A stretch of 64,000 nt of DNA from Pseudomonadota bacterium (GTDB lineage Bacteria; Pseudomonadota; Gammaproteobacteria; Steroidobacterales; Steroidobacteraceae). The notes under the pieces were generated by a model, which saw nothing but the letters and a program-made list of their open reading frames with translations, was not told where the DNA came from and did no database searches. The translations under genes were made by a program, and so were the position numbers. Location: the NCBI GenBank assembly GCA_003242685.1, contig QGVD01000001.1, positions 85,659 to 149,658 on the forward strand, written 5' to 3'. Below, piece after piece: positions 34,489 to 43,102 of this stretch. The first letter of the stretch is position 1. Every line of letters starts with the position of its first letter.

Positions 34489-34776
34489 ATGGATGGAGCG
34501 CAGGCCTCAGCCATTCATCAGGCACTCGTCTCCGTGCAGGACGCAGTGACCCAGATGACCTTCTCGAGCTGCGACAAGGACGACGTCCTCGAACTCATCG
34601 AGCGCGTCGAAAACGAGCTGCACTCGCCGCACCCGAACCTCGCGCTGATGTGCACCTTCCTCAACTCGATCGCGCGGAGCCTGCGCGCTCAGCCCGAAGC
34701 GCGCGAGGCATGTCTCGCCATCGAGGAAGCCATCGAGAAGGCCGGCATGCCGAGCACCTGGCAGTCGGGCATCTGA
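34489..34776 (+). CDS. Small helical protein of unknown function
   Basis: 95 residues starting MDGAQASAIHQALVSVQDAV, predicted all-helical, acidic, with two Cys (SSCDKDD near 27 and LMCTF near 53). No family recognised. It begins 59 nt after the small-RNA terminator, so it needs its own promoter or depends on read-through. An in-frame start further up would cross the terminator and is rejected. The sequence reads like a real protein (low Arg, balanced composition), which is the main evidence. Confidence 0.6.
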   Translation: MDGAQASAIHQALVSVQDAVTQMTFSSCDKDDVLELIERVENELHSPHPNLALMCTFLNSIARSLRAQPEAREACLAIEEAIEKAGMPSTWQSGI

Positions 34777-34824
34777 GAAAAGCCTGGGAGAAGGCGCCCG
34801 CCTGCTGCGAGTTCCTGCGCGCGC

Positions 34825-36816
34825 TCAGCGCGCGTTGCGTCGCTCCGCAGTGAGCCGGCGCAGTGCCGGCACGAACGCATCGAAGTCGACGGGCTTCGCC
34901 ACGTGCATGTCGAAGCCCGCTTCGATCGCCGCCTGCACGTCCCACTTCGACGCATAGCCCGTGAGGGCGATCGCCACGATCCGGCGCGTGGGATACTCCG
35001 CACGCAATCTGCGCACGAGCGAATAGCCGTCCTCGCCCGGCATACCGATGTCGGTGACGACGGCATCGAAGCACGCCCCTGTCGCTGTCAGCCTCTCGAG
35101 AGCCTGAGCGGCGGACTCCGCCACTTCGACCCGTGCACCTTCGAGCCGCAGCGTCTCGGCGACGACGGCGCGCGCGTCCGCTTCGTCGTCGACGACGAGC
35201 ACGGATACCCCCTCGAGGGTACGCCGCAGCGCGCGCCGCGAGACTTCCTCTCCATCGGCGGCGCCGTCCTGATTGCGAAGCGGCAGTCGTACCGAGAACG
35301 TCGCGCCGCGACCCGGACCGGCGCTGCGCGCGCTCACCGAGCCGCCGTGAAGCGCCACGATCTCCCGCACGAGCGCGAGCCCCAGCCCGAGACCGCTGCA
35401 GGTTCGCGTCGTCGAGTCGTCGCCCTGGCGGAAACGATCGAACACGTGCGGCAGCAGGGCCGGATCGATCCCCTGCCCGGTATCCGTGACGCTGAGCTCC
35501 ACGTGCTCGCCCAGCCGGCACAGGCGGACGCCGATGCGACCGCCCGGCGGCGTGAACTTCACGGCGTTCGAGAGCAGATTCGCGACGACCTGCTGCAGGC
35601 GATCCGGATCGCCGTACATCTCGCCCTGGATGCCGCCGAAGTCCGCGCTGATCTCGATGCCCTTCAACGCGGCGGCCGGGCGCGCCGCATCGAGCGCTGC
35701 GTTCACCACATTCGCGAGCCTGAGCAGGCGCGGCTCGATCCGGAGCTTGCCCGCGCTGATGCGGCCGAGGTCGAGGAGGTCGTTGACCATCTTGAGCTGG
35801 ACCCGCGCACCGCGATCGACGCGCTGAGTGATGGATGCGACCTCGGGGTCGTCCGCGCGCTTGACCGCCAGGATCCGGTTCCAGCCGAGGATGGAGTTCA
35901 GGGGCGAACGCAGCTCGTGCGAGAACATCGAGAGGAACTCGTCCTTCGCCCGGTTCTCGGCCTCGGCACTCTCGCGGCGCCTGCGTTCGCGTTCGAGCTC
36001 GCGCCGCAGCTCGAGCTCGGTGCTCTCCATTCCGCGGCAGTCCTCGCGCACGCCGATCACCCGCGCGCCGCGCTCGTCGTCGGCGATCACGCGTCCGCGG
36101 AACGCTACCGGGCGAATCCCGCCGTCCGGTCCCGTGACACGCGCTTCACACTCGAACGCCGAGCGCGCATCCAGCGCCGCACGTACCGTCTCCTCGAATC
36201 GCACGCGATCCCCGGGATGAAGGCTGGCGAGCAGCGTCGTGAAACCGGGATCGGCATCGACGGGCACCCACCATTCGAAGAGGTCGCCCGATGCGCCACG
36301 CGCGACGCTCCGCTCCGCGGCCGATGCGTCGCGTGCGCCGTCCACGCGGCGTGCCTCGTCGGCGTCGCCGGCAGCGGGCGGCGTCGCGACGATGAAGAGC
36401 ACGTGAGGCGTGCCGTCCTCCGCGTGCACCGCGCGTCCGCGCAGCGCGACGTATGACGGCGAAGAGCCTGCAGCCGGCTGCACGCGCACCACCATGTCGA
36501 GCTCGGCGCGCCCCTCGATGGCTGCGGCGATCGCTTCGCCGAGCAGCGCACGGTCATCCGCATGCACGCACCGCTCGATGTCCGGCCATTCGATCGACGC
36601 ATCGGGAGCGCATCCGAACTGCGCCTTGAAGAGCGAGCTCGCGGAGAGCAGACGCGCGTTCCGATCGAGTCGGCAGAAACCGATCCGGCCGGCAGCGAGC
36701 GCGAGTTCCAGCTCTTCACACCTGAGCGCCAGCAGCTCGCTGCTGCCGCCCGTCCATCCGGCCGCGGCGTGAGACTCTGCGTGGGAACCCGGACCGGCCT
36801 CGCGAATTGATCTCAT
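34825..36816 (-). CDS. Hybrid sensor histidine kinase/response regulator with PAS domains
   Basis: 663 residues, no membrane helix, so a cytoplasmic sensor. Order: two PAS-like domains (about 25-145 and 170-270), coiled coil, HisKA with the phospho-His in FSHELRSPLNSILG (near residue 310), HATPase with the DTGQGI and GLGLGLAL boxes, then a receiver domain with Asp in VVTDIGMPGEDG (near residue 595). The receiver end implies a phosphorelay or internal regulation. It is divergent from rpoN, with about 195 bp between starts, and could feed the sigma-54 activator at 29460..30866, though no partner is adjacent. Confidence 0.93.
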   Translation of the reverse strand: MRSIREAGPGSHAESHAAAGWTGGSSELLALRCEELELALAAGRIGFCRLDRNARLLSASSLFKAQFGCAPDASIEWPDIERCVHADDRALLGEAIAAAIEGRAELDMVVRVQPAAGSSPSYVALRGRAVHAEDGTPHVLFIVATPPAAGDADEARRVDGARDASAAERSVARGASGDLFEWWVPVDADPGFTTLLASLHPGDRVRFEETVRAALDARSAFECEARVTGPDGGIRPVAFRGRVIADDERGARVIGVREDCRGMESTELELRRELERERRRRESAEAENRAKDEFLSMFSHELRSPLNSILGWNRILAVKRADDPEVASITQRVDRGARVQLKMVNDLLDLGRISAGKLRIEPRLLRLANVVNAALDAARPAAALKGIEISADFGGIQGEMYGDPDRLQQVVANLLSNAVKFTPPGGRIGVRLCRLGEHVELSVTDTGQGIDPALLPHVFDRFRQGDDSTTRTCSGLGLGLALVREIVALHGGSVSARSAGPGRGATFSVRLPLRNQDGAADGEEVSRRALRRTLEGVSVLVVDDEADARAVVAETLRLEGARVEVAESAAQALERLTATGACFDAVVTDIGMPGEDGYSLVRRLRAEYPTRRIVAIALTGYASKWDVQAAIEAGFDMHVAKPVDFDAFVPALRRLTAERRNAR

Positions 36817-36956
36817 GTCGTTTGCATGGGCTTTCGAAGTGATGGCTGTGCAACGCTCGCTTTCTTACACGTCCTTGCAACTTTTCCTTGCGCGGCCGTT
36901 CGGTCGCGAGCCGAGCGACGGATCGATGCCGTTACAGGGCGTGGAACCGATCAAGT

Positions 36957-36972
36957 TGGCATGGCTGTTGCT
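36957..36972 (+). promoter_or_regulatory. Candidate sigma-54 promoter of rpoN (autoregulation)
   Basis: TGGCATG-GCTG-TTGCT, 11 of 12 consensus positions (C to T at an accepted pyrimidine position), GG-N10-GC core. Predicted +1 near 36983, 28 nt before the rpoN ATG, with the ribosome site GAGGA in between. Confidence 0.65.
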
Positions 36973-37010
36973 TTACCTTGGTCGTTCGAACTGCTGAGGA
37001 ACTCCCCCGC

Positions 37011-38372
37011 ATGTCCAACGCCGTATTGGGGCTGCGACTGAAGCAGCAGCTCACTCTGACGCCCCGGCTGCAGCAGTCGGTGAAACTGCTGCAACTGTCG
37101 GCACTCGAGTGTGTGCAAGAACTGCACCAGGCAATCGCGCAGAATCCCTTCCTCGAGGAGGTGACTGACGCGCCGGAAACGCACGCACAGGCGGAGGATT
37201 CGGCCGAGGGGACGAGCGTCACCGAGCTCGATTTCTCCGGCCCGGGCTCCGGTGCAGCCGGCTCGGACGATACGCCGGACTGGACGGAATGGACGGCCTC
37301 GCCGTCGACGCTGCACGACTCGCTGCGCGAGCAGCTCCTGCTGCTCGGCCTGTCGGAGCGCGACTATGCGCTCGCCAACCTCGTGGTCGACGCGCTCGAC
37401 GAGGACGGCTACCTGCGCCAGCCGCTCGAGGACCTCGCTGCGCTCACGCCCGGCGTGGAGCCGGGCGAGCTCGAGACGGCGCTGCGCATCGTGCAGACGC
37501 TCGAGCCCACCGGTGTCGCGGCGCGCGATCTCTCCGAATGTCTCGCCCTGCAGCTCCAGTCGATGGAACGCGACACACCGGGACGCGATCTCGCGCTCCG
37601 CATCGTGCAGGGCAAGCTCGAGCTCGTGGCGTCGCGCGACCACAGCCGCCTGCAGGAAGCGCTGGGCTGCAGCGCCGGAGAGCTGCGCACGGCAATCGAG
37701 CTGATCCGCGGTCTCGATCCGCGCCCCGGCTCGAAGGTCGGCAGCTTCGAGCCGCGCGCGATCGTGCCCGACGTCATCGTGCGCAAGGAGAAGAAGCGCT
37801 GGGTCGTCTCGATCAACTCGGCGATCTATCCGCGCATCCGCGTGAACCAGCAGTACGCCGAGCAGTTCCGCCACGCGCGCGAAGGCGACACACAGCTCCT
37901 CGCGCAGCATCTGCAGGAGGCGCGCTGGCTCGTGCGCAATCTCGAACAGCGCTTCCTCACGATCCAGCGCGTGGCGGAGGCGGTAGTCGCGCGTCAACGC
38001 AACTTCTTCGAGTACGGCGATCTCGCGATGCGACCGCTCACGCTGCGCGAGATCGCGGACGAGCTCGGCCTGCACGAGTCGACGGTCTCGCGCGCGACGA
38101 GCCACAAGTACATGGCGACGCCGCGCGGCGTGATTCCGTTCAAGCGCTTCTTCTCGCGTCAGCTCGCGACGACGAGCGGCGGCTCGTGCTCCGCGACGGC
38201 GATCCGTGCGCTGCTGCGCGAGTTCATCGCCGCGGAGGATCGCCGCAATCCGCTCTCGGACGTGCAGCTCACCGAGCTGCTCGCGAACCGCGGCGTGAAG
38301 GTCGCGCGGCGCACGGTCACGAAGTACCGCCGCTCGATGCAGCTTCCGGCCGTCGACTTCCGCCGCGCGTGA
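37011..38372 (+). CDS. rpoN: RNA polymerase sigma-54 factor
   Basis: 453 residues: Gln/Leu-rich activator-responsive region I (LGLRLKQQLTLTPRLQQSVKLLQ, in part), a short acidic region II (about 60-100), the core-binding domain, a helix-turn-helix (TLREIADELGLHESTVSRAT, in part) and the RpoN box ARRTVTKYR, which reads the -24 element. It directs polymerase to -24/-12 promoters and needs an ATP-driven activator. It lacks the common neighbours (lptB upstream, hpf and ptsN downstream) and is followed by a convergent gene, so it may be a second, specialised rpoN. It has its own sigma-54-like promoter. A 10-bp hairpin (38360-38385) spans its stop. Confidence 0.96.
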   Translation: MSNAVLGLRLKQQLTLTPRLQQSVKLLQLSALECVQELHQAIAQNPFLEEVTDAPETHAQAEDSAEGTSVTELDFSGPGSGAAGSDDTPDWTEWTASPSTLHDSLREQLLLLGLSERDYALANLVVDALDEDGYLRQPLEDLAALTPGVEPGELETALRIVQTLEPTGVAARDLSECLALQLQSMERDTPGRDLALRIVQGKLELVASRDHSRLQEALGCSAGELRTAIELIRGLDPRPGSKVGSFEPRAIVPDVIVRKEKKRWVVSINSAIYPRIRVNQQYAEQFRHAREGDTQLLAQHLQEARWLVRNLEQRFLTIQRVAEAVVARQRNFFEYGDLAMRPLTLREIADELGLHESTVSRATSHKYMATPRGVIPFKRFFSRQLATTSGGSCSATAIRALLREFIAAEDRRNPLSDVQLTELLANRGVKVARRTVTKYRRSMQLPAVDFRRA

Positions 38373-38391
38373 ACGCGCGCGGCGGCGCGCA

Positions 38392-39255
38392 CTACGGGCC
38401 CTGCCGCGTGCGCCCGGCCGCGGCGCCGCTCTCCGTACCCTGCCCGCGCGTTTCGCTCCGCTCCTGCTGCGGCCGCTGCACGCGGATGCGGTTGTCGATG
38501 TCCTGCACGCCCGGACACGCGTCGACGAGATCCTCGATCGCGTGCTTCATGTAGCGCTCGGGCACCGTGCCCTCCAGCGTCACCCTGCCGGCCTGCACTT
38601 CGATCGTGACCTCGCTCGAGTCGATGTGCTCCGCCTGCATGAGACGCTCGCAGATGTCTTCCTTCAGTCTCTCATCGGAGCGCTGATAGCCCTTCGGGCC
38701 GCGGCGGGCCGTCGTGCCCGACATGCCCTGCGGCGGCGCCTGCATCCCACCCCACGAGCCGCCGGGGCCGGCACCGTAGCCGTAGTCGCCCGTGGTGCCG
38801 TGGCCGCCGTAGCTGCCGCTCCCGCGAAAGTCCTGTCCGCCGTAACCGCGCGCCTCGCGCTCACGCTCCGCGCCCCACCGGAATCCGCCGCGCCGACCCG
38901 GATCGAATGGACCCGATTGACCCAGGCCTTCGCGCTGACCCCAGACGGGGCCGTACGGACCCTCGCCGCCGTAAGCTCGCCCGCCGTACTGGCCCTCGCC
39001 TTCGTATCCGCCGAAGCCGGATGCGCCGTACCGGCTGCCGCCCGAGCCCATGCCGCCGAAGTCCTGACCCTGTCGATAGCGCGAGCCCTGCCAGTAGCGG
39101 CTCGTGCCGGGCTGTTGCGGTTCCCCGCTGCCGTACGACCGGGTTTTCCGCAAGGCTTCGTTGCCCGGATGGAAATCGCGTGCGGATTCCTGGCGCTCGC
39201 CCTCGCCGTTGTCGTTTCCCCGTCGATACGGGCGATCCTCGTCGCGTGGATTCAT
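38392..39255 (-). CDS. BON domain protein with Gly/Tyr-rich N-terminal region
   Basis: 287 residues. The first ~175 are low-complexity, Gly/Tyr/Arg/Gln-rich (repeats such as GGRAYGGEGPYG and YGGQDFRGSGSYGG), probably disordered; residues about 190-260 form one BON domain (RLKEDICERLMQAEHIDSSEV, in part; VTLEGTVPERYMK), a lipid- or surface-binding fold of envelope stress proteins such as OsmY. There is no signal peptide from ATG 39255, so it may be cytoplasmic or the start may differ. AAAGGG lies 7 nt upstream. Convergent with rpoN. Confidence 0.85.
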   Translation of the reverse strand: MNPRDEDRPYRRGNDNGEGERQESARDFHPGNEALRKTRSYGSGEPQQPGTSRYWQGSRYRQGQDFGGMGSGGSRYGASGFGGYEGEGQYGGRAYGGEGPYGPVWGQREGLGQSGPFDPGRRGGFRWGAEREREARGYGGQDFRGSGSYGGHGTTGDYGYGAGPGGSWGGMQAPPQGMSGTTARRGPKGYQRSDERLKEDICERLMQAEHIDSSEVTIEVQAGRVTLEGTVPERYMKHAIEDLVDACPGVQDIDNRIRVQRPQQERSETRGQGTESGAAAGRTRQGP

Positions 39256-39337
39256 CGTGCTGCCCTTTCCATGTGCGTGTGCCGATCGAGCGCGCTCGCG
39301 TTGCGCCGTCCCTGCCTGCGCGCGATGACGATCCGCG

Positions 39338-39370
39338 AGAAAGTCCGGACGGTGTGTGCGCACCGTCCGG
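39338..39370 (-). terminator. Terminator-like hairpin after the Arg/Ala-rich gene
   Basis: A perfect 10-bp stem (CCGGACGGTG at 39345-39354 with CACCGTCCGG at 39361-39370) and 6-nt loop, followed on the minus strand by ACTTTCTC. It lies 58 bp after the stop at 39428. Confidence 0.5.
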
Positions 39371-39427
39371 TGGAGCTACGGGAGATTCGTATCGCGATCG
39401 ACGGAATGCGGCGTCGCCGCCTCGACG

Positions 39428-39901
39428 CTAGAGCGGAAGGTACTGACTGCCGCCGATGCGGCTCGTCAGCGAACGCCGCGTCGCCGTCGTACCCGGCTGA
39501 CGGCTCGCCGTGCGCGCCTGACGACCTTTCGCGGTGACTGCGCGCTTCATGCGCCGTCCCGTCGCTGTCGCCGTCCGCCGCGTCGCTCTGAGCGACGTCT
39601 GCCCTCCCCTAGCCGATCTCGCGGCGCGTTTCGTGCGCGCCGTCCGCGCAGCGCCGGCGCGGACTCTTCCGCCAGTCGCTCTGCGGCGCGCGCCACGCGC
39701 CGTCTTCGTTCTGCCGCCTGCGCGGCGTGCAGCGATGCGGCTCGTGCCGCGACGCGAAGTGCCGCGTGCCGTTCGAGCGGCTGCACGGCGTGCGCCTGCC
39801 GTGCGACGTGTACCGCGTCCTGCCGTTCCCCCGCGACGCGCTCCTGCGCTGCCGTCCTGTTGTGAAGTTGCGCGGCTTCTCGATGTCGATTGTCGCGGCA
39901 T
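39428..39901 (-). CDS. Arg/Ala-rich, histone-tail-like basic protein
   Basis: 157 residues starting MPRQSTSRSRATSQQD; the body is built almost wholly from Arg, Ala, Thr and Gly with irregular motifs such as ARRAAARTARGTSRRG and AARRAGGRTKTARGARRR, and ends GGSQYLPL. It is strongly basic and probably disordered, resembling bacterial histone-H1-like or AlgP-type DNA-binding proteins, but Arg- rather than Lys-based. The frame choice rests on GGGGA 6 nt before ATG 39901 and a sigma-54-like promoter with predicted start 30 nt upstream; open frames on the other strand look like shadows of the skewed composition. A DNA- or RNA-compaction role in stress is inference. Confidence 0.65.
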   Translation of the reverse strand: MPRQSTSRSRATSQQDGSAGARRGGTAGRGTRRTAGARRAAARTARGTSRRGTSRIAARRAGGRTKTARGARRRATGGRVRAGAARTARTKRAARSARGGQTSLRATRRTATATGRRMKRAVTAKGRQARTASRQPGTTATRRSLTSRIGGSQYLPL

Positions 39902-39941
39902 GTGCTTCCCCTGTAGTGAGTGAGACTTGCAAATGCAGTGC

Positions 39942-39957
39942 AGCAAGATGAGTGCCC
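39942..39957 (-). promoter_or_regulatory. Candidate sigma-54 promoter of the Arg/Ala-rich gene
   Basis: Minus strand GGGCACT-CATC-TTGCT, 10 of 12 consensus positions with the GG-N10-GC core. Predicted +1 near 39931. Confidence 0.6.
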
Positions 39958-40032
39958 GCGCGCGACATCTGCCGCACGCGGAGCACTCTCGCACTTCGTT
40001 CGAACGCCGAAGTCGACCGACGGTCCGCTGAT

Positions 40033-40926
40033 TCAGCGCAGCGTGGCTTCGCCTTCGGTCGGGCCCTGCGCGAAGCGTCCGGCGTTGTCCGAGAAGACGA
40101 TCTCGACGCGCCGGTTCTGCTGGCGTCCCTCGGCGGTCGCGTTGTTCGCGACGGGATAGCCTTCTCCGCGACCCACGACCTGGAAGCGGCCGGGCTCGAT
40201 GCCGCGCATGCGCAGCGCATCGGCGACGGACTGTGCACGCCGCTCCGAAAGCCGCAGGTTGTATTCCTCGGAGCCGCGGCTGTCGGTGTGGCCTTCGACG
40301 ATCACGCGAGTTCCCGCGTTCTCGCGCAGGAACTCGGCGACGCGGTCGAGCGCGAGATCCGCGCCGGGCTTGAGTGTCGCCTGACCGGTATCGAAGAGAA
40401 CGTCGGAGAGCGTCAGCACCATGCCGCGCTCCGTCTGCTTCGCCTGAAGCTCGGAGAACTGCTTCTGCATGTCTTCGAGCTCCGCGCGCGCGGACAGCGC
40501 ATCCTGCCGTGCAACCTCCGCCTGCTGCTGCGCCTGCTGAGCGCGCTGCTGCGCGAGCTGCGCCTCGCGCTCGCGCGCTTCGAGCAGCACGCGATTGCGC
40601 TCGGCCTGGCCCTGCGCGATCTGCCGGCGCGCCGTGGCTTCGGCGATGCGGGCCTTGCCGATCTCCGCGTGACGCCCGGCGACGTATGCGAGATGCACGA
40701 TCTCCTCGCGCGGCCGCTTCTGCTCGAGCGCCGTTTCGGCCTGCTGAAGCGCGTTTCGCGCCGCCGCGAGCTCACGGCTCGCCGCCTGCTGCGCGAGCGG
40801 ATCCTGCGCGAGGCTCTGCACATCTGCGCGCGCCTGTTCGAGCTGCTCGATGCGCGTGGGCGCCGACGCGCACGCGCCCAGAACCGCAGCGCAAGTGATA
40901 CCTGTCAGAATCGATCGAAGCTTCAC
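40033..40926 (-). CDS. OmpA-family lipoprotein with DUF4398-like N-terminal region
   Basis: 297 residues. Lipoprotein signal with lipobox LGAC (followed by ASAPT), a DUF4398-like helical segment, a long coiled coil (about 80-165, rich in Gln/Ala/Glu) and a C-terminal OmpA peptidoglycan-binding domain (DVLFDTGQATLKPGA; EGHTDSRGSEEYNLRLS). It would tether a membrane to peptidoglycan. The start is GTG 40926, fixed by AAGGAGAG 6 nt upstream. It follows the DUF4398 lipoprotein gene by 40 bp, likely one operon. Confidence 0.93.
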   Translation of the reverse strand: MKLRSILTGITCAAVLGACASAPTRIEQLEQARADVQSLAQDPLAQQAASRELAAARNALQQAETALEQKRPREEIVHLAYVAGRHAEIGKARIAEATARRQIAQGQAERNRVLLEAREREAQLAQQRAQQAQQQAEVARQDALSARAELEDMQKQFSELQAKQTERGMVLTLSDVLFDTGQATLKPGADLALDRVAEFLRENAGTRVIVEGHTDSRGSEEYNLRLSERRAQSVADALRMRGIEPGRFQVVGRGEGYPVANNATAEGRQQNRRVEIVFSDNAGRFAQGPTEGEATLR

Positions 40927-40966
40927 GGCAGTCTCTCCTTGACTTGGCTTTCCGGCATCGCCCGCG

Positions 40967-41461
40967 TCATGGCTGCGGACCCGGTGCGGTTCCCGGCACC
41001 TGTGTACCCGGGTTGGTCGAATCGGGGCTTTCCGGCCGCGTCGTCGCAGGCGGTGCGCCGGGCGCCTCGTTCCCCGTCGTGGAGGAGTCGCTCTGCATCG
41101 TCGACCGCTCGCTCTCCCTGCGCAGCGTGTCGACGCCCTGCCGCACTTCCTCGGCGGACCGCTCGGCATCCGCGCTCGCCGCGCGCGCCGTCGCGAGCTC
41201 CGCGTCGAGCGCGGCTTCGACGGCGAGCCTGCGCGCCACTTCGTTGTCGTTCTCGTTCGCAGCCTGCTGCGCGCGCTGAAGCTTCTCACGCGCCTGCTCG
41301 AGCTCTGCGGCGGCGAAGCGCTGAGCGCCTGCCTGTTCCGCCTGATCGATCATCGTGCCCGCGCGCGTGAGTTGCTCGACGGGCCGCTGACCGGAACCTC
41401 CGGCGCATCCGCCGACGCCGCATGCGAGGACTGCGGCAAGAATTAGCGCTCGCGCTGTCAT
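40967..41461 (-). CDS. DUF4398 lipoprotein
   Basis: 164 residues. Lipoprotein signal (MTARALILAAVLACGVGGC, lipobox VGGC), DUF4398 helical region (about 25-110, AAAELEQAREKLQRAQQAA) and a Pro/Ser/Thr-rich tail that is probably disordered. The family is paired with OmpA-like proteins in many proteobacteria and is thought to act at the envelope. ATG 41461 has GGAGA 7 nt upstream. No sigma-54-like site was found before it. Confidence 0.9.
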   Translation of the reverse strand: MTARALILAAVLACGVGGCAGGSGQRPVEQLTRAGTMIDQAEQAGAQRFAAAELEQAREKLQRAQQAANENDNEVARRLAVEAALDAELATARAASADAERSAEEVRQGVDTLRRESERSTMQSDSSTTGNEAPGAPPATTRPESPDSTNPGTQVPGTAPGPQP

Positions 41462-41645
41462 GGATCTGTCTCCGGTACCGATGGGGCCATTCGTACTACT
41501 ATGCGCGCGGCTCACGCTCGCGCGCCGTCGGATGCCGGCTGAGAAAGCGCGGGCTCGCTCCGAACGGGCTGTAGGACTGATCCGACGGGAAGGAATCGCG
41601 CCGCTCGATCTGCAGCTCGGCGCGAAACGATGTGTGTCGTGATCT

Positions 41646-42779
41646 TCACGCTGAAGGCCGTGCGGCCACGGCGCTTCGGGTCGTGGCGGGACGTCTCGCG
41701 TCATGGAGCGCACGCACGGGCGACGCCGCACGTACACGTTCACGAACGGCGGCGCGCCGCCCGGGACTGCGCAGGAGCCTGTGGAGGGCTCTGCGCGGCG
41801 GCAGACCTGCGAGCGAATTCAGTCGACCGTCGAGAAATGCCTCGATCACCCGCGGATGCACGTAGCAGTTGCGGCACACCGTCGGCGTGTTGCCGAGACG
41901 ATGCGCAATGCGTGCGACGATCTCGTTCACACGTCGCTTCGCCTGCCGCGCGCTCGGTGTGCCGGCAGTCTGCAGACACCGCAATGCTTCGAGCGTCGCG
42001 AACCACGTGCGGTAGTCCTTCGCGGTGAAGGGGCCGCCGCCCGCTTCACGCAGATACTCGTTGACGTCTTCCGAATCGATGCGGCGGCGCTCACCGTCCG
42101 CATCGACCCACTGGAACAGCACCTGCCCCGGAATGTCGCGACAGCTTCGTACGATGCGCGCCACCGCGGGGTCCTCGAGCCGCACCCGGTGCACGATGCC
42201 GCTCTTGCCTCGGAACTCGAAGCTCACGGTCGCCCCGGTGACGTCGACGTGGTCATCTCTCAGCGTGGTGAGACCGAACGAGCCGTTCGCGCGCACGTAC
42301 TCCTCGTTCCCGACCCGCACCAGCGTCGATTCGAGCAGGTGCACGACGGCGGCGAGCACCTTCTCGCGCGGCAGTCCGGGTCTGCGCAGATCCGCGGCGA
42401 CACGCCGGCGGATGCGCGGCAGCGCATGCGCGAACTCCAGCATGCGATCGAACTTCGTGGCGTCGCGATGCGCGCGCCAGCGCGGGTGATAGCGGTACTG
42501 CTTGCGGCCGCGCGCATCGCGGCCCGTTGCCTGGATGTGGCCTTCGGGAATCGGGCAGATCCAGACGTCGCGATAGGCCGGTGGAATCGCGAGAGCGCGA
42601 ATGCGTGCGAGCTCGTGGGCGGAGGAAACCCGGCGACCGTCCGGCGCGACGTAGACGAAACCGCGCCCTCGCCGGATGCGGCGAATGCCAGGCTCCGAAT
42701 CGCTCACGTAGCGCAGACCTTCCGCACGCACGACACGTGCGGCATCGCCGGGGGGCGCCGGCGCGCGAGCGCGCCTCAC
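41646..42779 (-). CDS. DNA topoisomerase IB (bacterial/poxvirus type)
   Basis: 377 residues. Relaxes supercoils by a 3'-phosphotyrosyl nick: N-terminal DNA-binding domain (GRGFVYVAPDGR; IPPAYRDVWICP), catalytic domain with RYHPRWRAHRD, KFDRM, the Arg/Lys pocket (FTAKDYRTWFATL) and the active-site Tyr306 in NCYVHPRVIEAF. The last ~50 residues are Arg-rich. The start is GTG 42779, overlapping the upstream stop as GTGA, so translation is coupled to the 75-residue gene. Such enzymes are often found among stress genes in proteobacteria. Confidence 0.95.
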   Translation of the reverse strand: MRRARAPAPPGDAARVVRAEGLRYVSDSEPGIRRIRRGRGFVYVAPDGRRVSSAHELARIRALAIPPAYRDVWICPIPEGHIQATGRDARGRKQYRYHPRWRAHRDATKFDRMLEFAHALPRIRRRVAADLRRPGLPREKVLAAVVHLLESTLVRVGNEEYVRANGSFGLTTLRDDHVDVTGATVSFEFRGKSGIVHRVRLEDPAVARIVRSCRDIPGQVLFQWVDADGERRRIDSEDVNEYLREAGGGPFTAKDYRTWFATLEALRCLQTAGTPSARQAKRRVNEIVARIAHRLGNTPTVCRNCYVHPRVIEAFLDGRLNSLAGLPPRRALHRLLRSPGRRAAVRERVRAASPVRALHDARRPATTRSAVAARPSA

Positions 42780-43003
42780 GTGCAGCGCACGGACTCGCAG
42801 GTGACTTCCTCGCGGCCGAGAGACGCCAGAAGAGGCGCGAGGCTGATGCGGCCGCGGGCAAGGCGCAGTGCGTAGGTCAGGGCGGCGTTTCTGTCGCGGA
42901 ACGCAGCGACCGGTTTCGCGATCGGCTCGCGGAACACTTCCCAGCGATCACTGCCTGCGGAACGCACGCGATAGACGGTGGCGCTTTCCCCTGCCCTCGG
43001 CAT
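42776..43003 (-). CDS. Small protein of unknown function (DUF2188-like)
   Basis: 75 residues. The core (YRVRSAGSDRWEVFREPI then FRDRNAALTYALRLAR) has the beta-beta-beta-helix pattern of DUF2188-type small proteins. ATG 43003 is fixed by GAGGAGGAGGT immediately upstream. The stop overlaps the topoisomerase start, so the pair forms an operon. A sigma-54-like site lies 50-65 nt upstream. Role unknown. Confidence 0.78.
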   Translation of the reverse strand: MPRAGESATVYRVRSAGSDRWEVFREPIAKPVAAFRDRNAALTYALRLARGRISLAPLLASLGREEVTCESVRCT

Positions 43004-43052
43004 TACCTCCTCCTCCTCGACTGGACGGATAGACAGTCTCACTCTCGCTGCC

Positions 43053-43068
43053 AGCAAGACGCGGACCC
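43053..43068 (-). promoter_or_regulatory. Candidate sigma-54 promoter of the small gene/topoisomerase operon
   Basis: Minus strand GGGTCCG-CGTC-TTGCT, 9 of 12 consensus positions, GG-N10-GC core. Predicted +1 near 43042. Confidence 0.45.
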
Positions 43069-43077
43069 GGGGCGTCG

Positions 43078-43102
43078 GGAACCCACCCACCGCGGAGGCG
43101 TT
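43078..43102 (+). promoter_or_regulatory. EcfG-type promoter-like element
   Basis: GGAAC at 43078-43082, 16-bp spacer, CGTT at 43099-43102: the -35/-10 pair described for EcfG-type general-stress sigma factors. It points toward the ECF gene 360 bp away. About one such match is expected by chance in a window this size. Confidence 0.3.

Noticed and set aside
34295..34549. GTG-started 84-codon frame with a ribosome site inside the putative small RNA
   Set aside because: It runs straight through the terminator hairpin and T8 tract and overlaps the start of the 95-residue gene; composition is not protein-like. Kept only as an alternative to the small RNA.
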